Shown here in pieces: positions 58,058-64,000 of a stretch of 64,000 nt of DNA; positions within the stretch are counted from its first letter, which is position 1; each line of letters begins with the position of its first letter. The notes under the pieces were generated by a model. It saw nothing but the letters and a program-made list of their open reading frames with translations. It had not been told where the DNA came from and did no database searches. The position numbers were made by a program, and so were the translations under genes. The stretch covers positions 9,378,259 through 9,442,258 of the forward strand of contig OX442320.1 of the NCBI GenBank assembly GCA_949358305.1. The letters are read 5' to 3'. The stretch comes from Strigamia acuminata (taxonomy: Eukaryota; Arthropoda; Chilopoda; Geophilomorpha; Linotaeniidae).

Positions 58058-58919
58058 AGCTGCATTCAAAAATTAAAATACTTGTGTTTTAACAATTGTA
58101 GTTTACGTGTATTTTAAGTTTAAATTTTGAGTGTGAGAATTTTAACTCTATTTTATAAAATTGACAACATTTGAAAGCTTTAACATACATGTTTGATCAC
58201 CTGATATGTAATAAATTCACAAAACGTAGCATATAATACTCTCCAAGTGATTAGAAAGTAGTATGCATTGTTGGAATGTTATTATTTTTACTAAGATTTA
58301 AAATTTTTATGCCTTGCTAGTAGAAGAGAGGAAGAAATTTTAAAAGAGTATGACCAACTGCCACCAGAGGTCATTGACAGCATCAATTCAAAGATGGAGT
58401 GATTGGACAAGAAAGAAGAAATAATTAATAAGGCATCTAAGTAATATTTATATCAATCTTAGTTAGAAAAATACCAAAATTTATGGTTTGAATAAGAATA
58501 ATGAAAAATTAAAAAAACAATGTAAAAACATGTTCACATGTGAGATAATTATTTTCATGAAAATTCTTCAGAAATTGAAATTCAAAATTTTTGTATTTAT
58601 GTTTTAAGAGTGTGTAGCACAAAAATTTAAAATACAACAGGAAGTGATGTGATAAGTTGTGAAGTGATGTCATATAACTACAGATAACATTTTAATTTGT
58701 GAGTGCTTGAATTTTAACTGAATTTTGCTTCAATTTTCATAAAACTTTGTATAGAAATGTAATGCATTACTAAACTTAAAATTGAAGTAAAATAGAGTTT
58801 TGTGAAATTGTATTTTAGTTTGTATTTTAACCAATTTTAGTTTTATAGACAGGAAATGATGTCATTTTTGTTTTAAAATGGAACTAAAACACAAAATGTT
58901 TTAATTTTTGAATGCAGCT
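58058..58919. mobile_element. 862-bp TIR element in the satellite, copy 2
   Basis: Same length, ends and ACT flanks (58055-58057, 58920-58922) as copy 1. It lies exactly 6,919 bp downstream, and the satellite units to its left (from about 50463/57382) keep the same offset. The second copy thus arose by duplication of a block of the array, not by a second transposition. To the right the copies diverge at once by one 19-bp sub-repeat. Confidence 0.92.
58321..58440 (+). pseudogene. Exon-like coding remnant, duplicate copy
   Basis: Same sequence and TGA interruption as 51402-51521, in the duplicated 862-bp element. Confidence 0.4.
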
Positions 58920-60592
58920 ACTGCAACTTTTTCCGAACATTTCAACTTTTTCCGAACATTTCAACTTTTTCCGAACATTTCAACTTTTTCCAAAATCGCA
59001 ACTTGACTTCAAACACCCATAAAAAGAGAACCATACACAGGAAACTTCCCAAACTTTTTTTGGCACTTCCTTGACTCACCCCTAAGACACTCACCAAGTT
59101 TCAGCACCTCGCACCTTCTGAAACTTGAGTTACACACTCCCAAACACTGCAACTTTTTCCAAAATCGCAACTTGACTTCAAACACCCATAAAAAGAGAAC
59201 CATACACAGGAAACTTCCCAAACTTTTTTTGGCACTTCCTTGACTCACCCCTAAGACACTCACCAAGTTTCAGCACCTCGCACCTTCTGATACTGGAGTA
59301 ACACACTCCCAAACCCTGCAACTTTTTCCGAACATTTCAACTTTTTCCGAACATTTCAACTTTTTCTGAAATCGCACCCGACTTGAAACACCCATAAAAA
59401 GAGAACCATACACAGGAAACTTCCCAAACTTTTTTTGGCACTTCCTTGACTCACCCCTAAGACACTCACCAAGTTTCAGCACCTCGCACCTTCTGATACT
59501 GGAGTAACACACTCCCAAACCCTGCAACTTTTTCCGAACATTTCAACTTTTTCCGAACATTTCAACTTTTTCCGAAATCGCAACCCAACTTCAAACACCC
59601 ATAAAAAGAGAACCATACACAGGAAACTTCCCAAACTTTTTTTCCCACTTCCTTGACTCACCCCTAAGACACTCACCAAGTTTCAGCACCTCGCACCTTC
59701 TGAAACTTGAGTTACACACTCCCAAACACTGCAACTTTTTCCAAAATCGCAACTTGACTTCAAACACCCATAAAAAGAGAACCATACACAGGAAACTTCC
59801 CAAACTTTTTTTGGCACTTCCTTGACTCACCCCTAAGACACTCACCAAGTTTCAGCACCTCGCACCTTCTGATACTGGAGTAACACACTCCCAAACCCTG
59901 CAACTTTTTCCGAACATTTCAACTTTTTCCGAACATTTCAACTTTTTCCGAAATCGCAAGCCGACTTCAAACACCCATAAAAAGAGAACCATACACAGGA
60001 AACTTCCCAAACTTTTTTTGGCACTTCCTTGACTCACCCCTAAGACACTCACCAAGTTTCAGCACCTCGCACCTTCTGATACTTGAGTTACACACTCCCA
60101 AACACTGCAACTTTTTCCAAAATCGCAACCCGACTTCAAACACCCATAAAAAGAGAACCATACACAGGAAACTTCCCAAACTTTTTTTCCCACTTCCTTG
60201 ACTCACCCCTAAGACACTCACCAAGTTTCAGCACCTCGCACCTTCTGAAACTTGAGTTACACACTCCCAAACACTGCAACTTTTTCCAAAATCGCAACTT
60301 GACTTCAAACACCCATAAAAAGAGAACCATACACAGGAAACTTCCCAAACTTTTTTTGGCACTTCCTTGACTCACCCCTAAGACACTCACCAAGTTTCAG
60401 CACCTCGCACCTTCTGATACTTGAGTAACACACTCCCAAACCCTGCAACTTTTTCCGAACATTTCAACTTTCCTCGAACATTTCAACTTTTTCCGAAATC
60501 GCACCCGACTTCAAACACCCATAAATAGAGAACCGCGCACAGGAAACCTCTCAAACTTTTTTTGGCACTTCCTTGACTCATCTTACTTACAG

Positions 60593-60758
60593 TTTGAACG
60601 AAGTCATCGTGGGTGTGTGCATCGCGTATTTCCGGTCAGATTGGGAATTTTGTAGCGAAAATAAAATTTGTTGCTGTCTCTGTCTGAAACGGGTGAAGAA
60701 CGACGACTTGGAGGAATTCACGATCCCAGCTCTCAGATTTAGGGAAATAAAAATTTAA
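60593..60758 (+). CDS. Possible 3'-terminal coding exon at the satellite edge
   Basis: TCTTACTTACAG is a good acceptor directly after the last satellite unit. The frame with one leading base is open for 54 codons (LNEVIVGVCIAYFRSDWEFC, then a Cys cluster ICCCLC, ending FREIKI) to a TAA at 60756, with AATAAA a few bases before it. The Cys-rich, partly hydrophobic sequence could be a membrane-protein tail, but I recognise no family. If real, the gene either spans the whole satellite array in an intron or has been cut off by it. It lies tail-to-tail with the RAB3GAP1-like exons, 80 bp apart. Confidence 0.35.
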
Positions 60759-60838
60759 AAAAAATTTAAAAAAAATGTCCATCGAATCGATTAATTGATT
60801 AATTGATTGATTTTTACTTTTTCATTATTATTCTTTGA

Positions 60839-61646
60839 TTACACATCACTATGGAAAGTTGTGTCCTGCGAAAATGCGCCCATTAACCTCGTTTCGTCCG
60901 ACTTATAAACGCATAACAAGCGCTGAGGTGTCGGCATCACGTACGGCGCTGGACACGAAACCGTCTCGCGTAAAATAAATTCACGCGCCTTCGATTTGGG
61001 AATTCGCTAAAGGCTGGATAAATTTTCGATTTCGTGGAACCATCGTCGGAATTCTCTTTGTCAGACGAATCAACTAAATAAATAACAATCAATAAAAATT
61101 AGCAAAAAATCAATAAAATTGAGAGATTCAATTCGACCTTTTGTGCCTGCGTTAACAATTTGACCACAGCTTGTCCCACGAGTCTCCAGCTCGCAACAAT
61201 TCATCCTGGATCCTTTCCGGAGAAAACAACTTCGTCCTCAACGATGTAATTCGCGCGGTGGTCACTTCTAGCCCAAAAATAAGCCTCGCGATGTCTTTGT
61301 AGCGCTTCACGTCCACTTTGGGCGCCTTTGGAAATCCTCTGCGCAATCACTAGCACCGAATCGGCGTCGTTGTAGCCCACCGCCATCGACAACGCCACGT
61401 GCAGAATCACCGGCATCAAATGAATGACCAGCTGGCCGACCGTCAACCACGCGAAACAGTGAAGAAAGAACTTTCTCGGCCTCCCCGAGTTTCTGCCTGC
61501 GCGAAGGCACCGCGTTGGCTGCTTCCCAACCGTCGGTCCAAATGTTGCCGGGCATCATCATGCGCGTGCTCAGATGACCCCTCTTGCCCTCCTGGCCAGT
61601 ATACCATCGAACAAAGTCCTCCAAACAGCAGACGGGATTGGCTGCC
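60839..61646 (-). pseudogene. RAB3GAP1: RAB3GAP1-like C-terminal exons with frame breaks
   Basis: Rab3 GTPase-activating protein catalytic subunit, which acts on Rab3 and Rab18 in membrane traffic. Two exons on -: 61646-61157 (acceptor TTGTTTTGCAG, donor AATT|GTTAAC) and 61073-60839 (acceptor TTATTTATTTAG, stop TAA at 60839-60841). Recognised from AANPVCCLEDFVRWY, STRMMMPGNIWTDGWEAA, the AEKVL segment, HLMPVILHVAL, and a C-terminus of REFILRETVSCPAPY followed by RLMGAFSQDTTF. Conserved sequence continues in a different frame after three places: about 61442-61470, 61314-61339 and 60989-61008. No stop breaks the conserved parts otherwise. It may be a young pseudogene or a real gene with base-call errors. 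Upstream exons are not seen within the window. Confidence 0.7.
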
Positions 61647-61935
61647 CTGCAAAACAATCGTCCGTTTAATCGCTTTCAATTCGTTTTCGCGTTCCTGAGA
61701 TTACTTTGAACTGCTTATTTATTAATTTAATAAATTACCTTTTTCCTTGGAATTTAATTTAAAATATTCGGAAGTATTCACTATTCAGTATTCAGTATAT
61801 TCAGTATCACAAGAAATCCTTTCTCAATGAGATATTTTTACGTTGTAAAATTAAAATAACTTTGAAAAAATCCTGAGGCTATTTCCACCGATTTTTTGCA
61901 AAATTATCTCAGAAATCGGTGAAAATAAACGCAGA

Positions 61936-62040
61936 AATTTTGACCATTTTGATCATTTTGACCATTTTGATCATTTTGACCATTTTGATCATTTTGACCA
62001 TTTTGATCATTTTGACCATTTTGAAAATTTTGACCATTCT
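61936..62040 (+). repeat. 18-bp simple repeat
   Basis: Copies of TTTTGACCATTTTGATCA-type sequence, with alternating GACC and GATC. The ORF across it is an artefact. Confidence 0.85.
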
Positions 62041-62084
62041 GACCAAAAAGACCAAAAAGATCAAAAAGACCAGGAATCATTCAG

Positions 62085-62215
62085 GAGTCGTCCAGAGGTC
62101 GTCTATAGGGGTCGTCCAAAGGTCGTCTAGGAGTCGTCCAGGGGTCGTCCAGGGGTCATCCAGGGGTCGTCCAGGAGTCGTCCAGGGGTCGTCTGAAAGT
62201 CGTCCAGGGGTTGGC
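62085..62215 (+). repeat. ~11-bp simple repeat
   Basis: About a dozen copies of GGGGTCGTCCA/GGAGTCGTCCA in tandem. It follows closely on the 18-bp array. Confidence 0.85.
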
Positions 62216-63060
62216 ACTGAAGTTGTTTGATCGGTTTTGTTGCCTCCACTCCAACATGGCTGTCTTGATCATGGAGAATTTTTCCGTCAAAATCCTCAAT
62301 GCCTTTTCTGGATTCAATGTTTGTTGGATGACTGATTTTCAATGCTAGGTAAGCACATTTTTAAACTATCCTCTCCTAAGTATTTGTTAGTATTTTTAAG
62401 CAGCGCAATTTTTACCCGGCGAGCCCGCCTTGCCATTTTGAACGCAACAACAAGTCGTTGTTGCACGCTCATTTCTTTCCATTTTTCCTTCCTTTGTTAA
62501 ATATTAGTCTTAATTCTAGTCATATGTTTAATAGTAATTTCTAGTCCTAATTTATCTTAGTTATTCTGAAATCATTGTAAAATTAAATCAAATAAAGTTA
62601 TTGTGTGTTTTTCCTATTTCAAACTTGTATTTATTCCCTGACGTAATTACAGGTCAAACAGAGTTTAAGGCCCACAGAGGCATCTCGATTGCAAATATTT
62701 GACAAAAGTAAGTATTTTATTAAATAATTCCCGGAATCGCAACACATGTTTCAGCATGGTCAATAACGCTTTGTAGATTTGGTCCTCAGAAAAAGTTATC
62801 TAAAATATCAATTTTAATTTAAAATAAATAAATAAACCGTGGTGAAGTTTCTCACCACGAACACAAGACGAGAACGAGACGAGAACGTCTCAATAACGTT
62901 GTATTACAAACAGCCAATAGGAGCTGAGCATTGTAGAACATAACCAGTTGAATTTATAATAAAGAAGACTTGGACTGATGGTCAAAGTCAGCTAACTCGT
63001 TATGTCACGTTACGTCACGAACTAGAACTAGTCCCAATTTCAAAACAAATTTTTTTTCCC
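62216..63060. other. Non-coding stretch, no gene supported
   Basis: A 42-residue open stretch on - (62216-62342) and two AATAAA-containing segments (near 62590 and 62960, +) are the only notable points. The part next to 63060 may include the remains of an LTR of the decayed copia element, but I found no matching second copy. Confidence 0.4.
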
Positions 63061-63064
63061 TTTG

Positions 63065-64000
63065 TAAATATGCCTGCACTTCTCGAACGAAGTGGTAACG
63101 AACGTCGATGTGTTTTGTTCTCGAGTGGTGTACGGGATTTGAAGTTATTCGTTGAGCTCCTTGAGCTGCAAAAATCAATCCTTTTGATACGAATCCTTTT
63201 GCTTTACGTTTGTTAATGGATCCGTCCTAATTTCGTTTTGTCTTGGCGAGCGATGGACGTCCGGGCCTACTTTTGAACTGTTGAGGGGCGTCGATCTGGT
63301 TTGGAGCAACTTCCGGTTTGTTTTCGGTATATTCAACTTCATTTTCGGCTTCGGCGTCGTTGATTTGGTCTGAACTTTTGTTTTCCGTAATTTCTTCGGC
63401 TTGTTTTGTCTCAAAAGTGTATAACTCTTTATCGTTTTCGTCTTCTTTTTCGTGCGCCGCTGGTTTTCTCTTCACGGGCGACGGTTTCATCTTTTGATTC
63501 TTCCTTCACCAAATACAATTCCTCGACTGATGACTTCTCGGATTTTTCGATTAGTTGCTTCTTGTAGAAAAAACAATCCGGTTTTTCGTGTCCAAGTCGT
63601 CCACAGAAATCGCACTTCTTGTTGCTCTTGTTCGATTTCCAATTTTTCTTGTTTTGGTCCTTCAATTTTTCCTTCAATTTTTCCTTCGATTTATCGTTTT
63701 TCACAAACGTTGCGTCTTGAGTGGCTTCCGTTTTTGGCGTAGAAAATGCGGCGGCGGCTTCCCTGCCGTGCAGGCGTCTTGCAGTTTTCTGGCGAGTGCT
63801 GGCATCGTAGATAACGCACGAATTGCGCTCCCATCTTCGTTTTTGAGAAACTTGTGTCACACTTCTCTGCATAGCAGAGATTCGTCCAATTCGTTTTCGT
63901 CGTTTACATTAGATTCTTCCGACTTCTCGTACAACTTTGCGTTAAATTCGCCCTGCGTCTTGTTATTCTCATTACGTTTGGTGTACGTCCGCGTATGGTT
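63065..64000 (-). pseudogene. Decayed, internally deleted copia element
   Basis: On -, going down from 64000: a gag-like charged segment; a zinc knuckle CDFCGRLGHEKPDC (63573-63616); a Glu/Asn-rich stretch like the integrase-RT linker ending RPGRPSLAKTKR (63227-63490); and the last part of copia RNase H (NPVHHSRTKHIDVRYHFVRE, 63065-63180). Protease, integrase core and RT are missing, and several frames are used. The RNase H end differs clearly from the 16.4-kb element, so this is another copia family. It continues beyond the window. Confidence 0.75.

Larger units (their letters stand above)
32805..60590 (+). repeat. 169-bp satellite DNA array with 19-bp internal sub-repeat
   Basis: Over 100 head-to-tail copies of a 169-bp unit (key blocks CCATAAAAAGAGAACCATAC, CCTTGACTCACCCCTAAGAC, GCACCTCGCACCTTCTGA). 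The unit is lengthened in 19-bp steps by 0 to about 9 copies of CAACTTTTTCCGAACATTT, always at the same place. Two monomer types differ at linked sites: type A (GAAACTTGAGTTACACAC ... AACACTGCAAC ... CAACTTGACTTC) and type B (GATACTGGAGTAACACAC ... ACCCTGCAAC ... GCACCCGACTTG). Higher-order periods are seen: 376 bp (169+207) around 44.1-45.3 kb, 564 bp around 45.2-46.6 kb, 958 bp at 52.2-54.4 kb, 695 bp at 56.2-57.2 kb. Degenerate units mark both edges. The array is broken by one gypsy element and four TIR elements. Because 169 is not a multiple of 3, the many 85-154-codon ORFs on - are artefacts. Confidence 0.97.

Noticed and set aside
32965-60393. Dozens of 60-186-codon ORFs on both strands of the satellite
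   Set aside because: They repeat with the 169-bp monomer, change frame from unit to unit because 169 is not divisible by 3, and end after about 1.5 units. They are repeat artefacts.
62127-62342. 71-codon minus ORF beginning MKISHPTNIESRKG
   Set aside because: Its second half is the 11-bp simple repeat, and the first half has no recognised homology or clear splice sites.
1-64000. CRISPR arrays, operons, ribosome binding sites, tRNA or rRNA genes
   Set aside because: The sequence is eukaryotic, the tandem arrays have no repeat-spacer pattern, and I recognised no tRNA or rRNA sequence by eye.

Overview
The window is nuclear DNA of an invertebrate animal, most likely an ecdysozoan (arthropod or relative). 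The evidence is GT-AG introns of mostly 55-90 bp, AT-rich non-coding DNA, a giant muscle-type Ig/Fn3/kinase gene, Ty1/copia and Ty3/gypsy retroelements, and a long satellite array. I cannot name the species. There are no bacterial features.

Region 1 (1-25445, +): the 3' part of one giant gene, a stretchin/titin-type myosin light chain kinase. I rebuilt 36 exons. They sum to 11,154 nt, which is 3,717 codons plus a stop with no frame break. The order is a long disordered N-terminal part built on a ~73-residue repeat, at least 12 Ig and 2 Fn3 domains with Ser/Arg-rich linkers, an intact kinase domain, a calmodulin-binding segment (RRKWQKTGNAILALQRLKS) and a final telokin-like Ig. A 5,059-bp, apparently intact Ty1/copia element (16442-21500) lies in one intron, in the same orientation as the gene.

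Region 2 (25.4-32.8 kb): accessory, repeat-rich DNA. It holds a family of short GGCGCCAC-cored repeats, including a 64-bp-arm hairpin, pyrimidine and purine minisatellites, and two alternative small spliced ORFs that overlap on opposite strands near 28.5 kb.

Region 3 (32.8-60.6 kb): a satellite array with a 169-bp monomer, a variable internal 19-bp sub-repeat and local higher-order repeats (376, 564, 695 and 958 bp). It is interrupted by one Ty3/gypsy element (38171-43022) and four terminal-inverted-repeat elements of three kinds (160, 587, 862 and 862 bp). All four sit at the same monomer position, with the same 3-bp duplication (ACT) and related ends (AGNYGCATTC). This is the most unusual feature of the window.

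Region 4 (60.6-64 kb): a possible 3'-terminal exon on + right at the satellite edge; on -, the last two exons of a RAB3GAP1-like gene with three apparent single-base frameshifts; two simple-sequence arrays; and the remains of a second, internally deleted copia element on -.

The genes do not form a pathway. The window is one large muscle-type gene next to a repeat-driven domain with insertions nested inside it.
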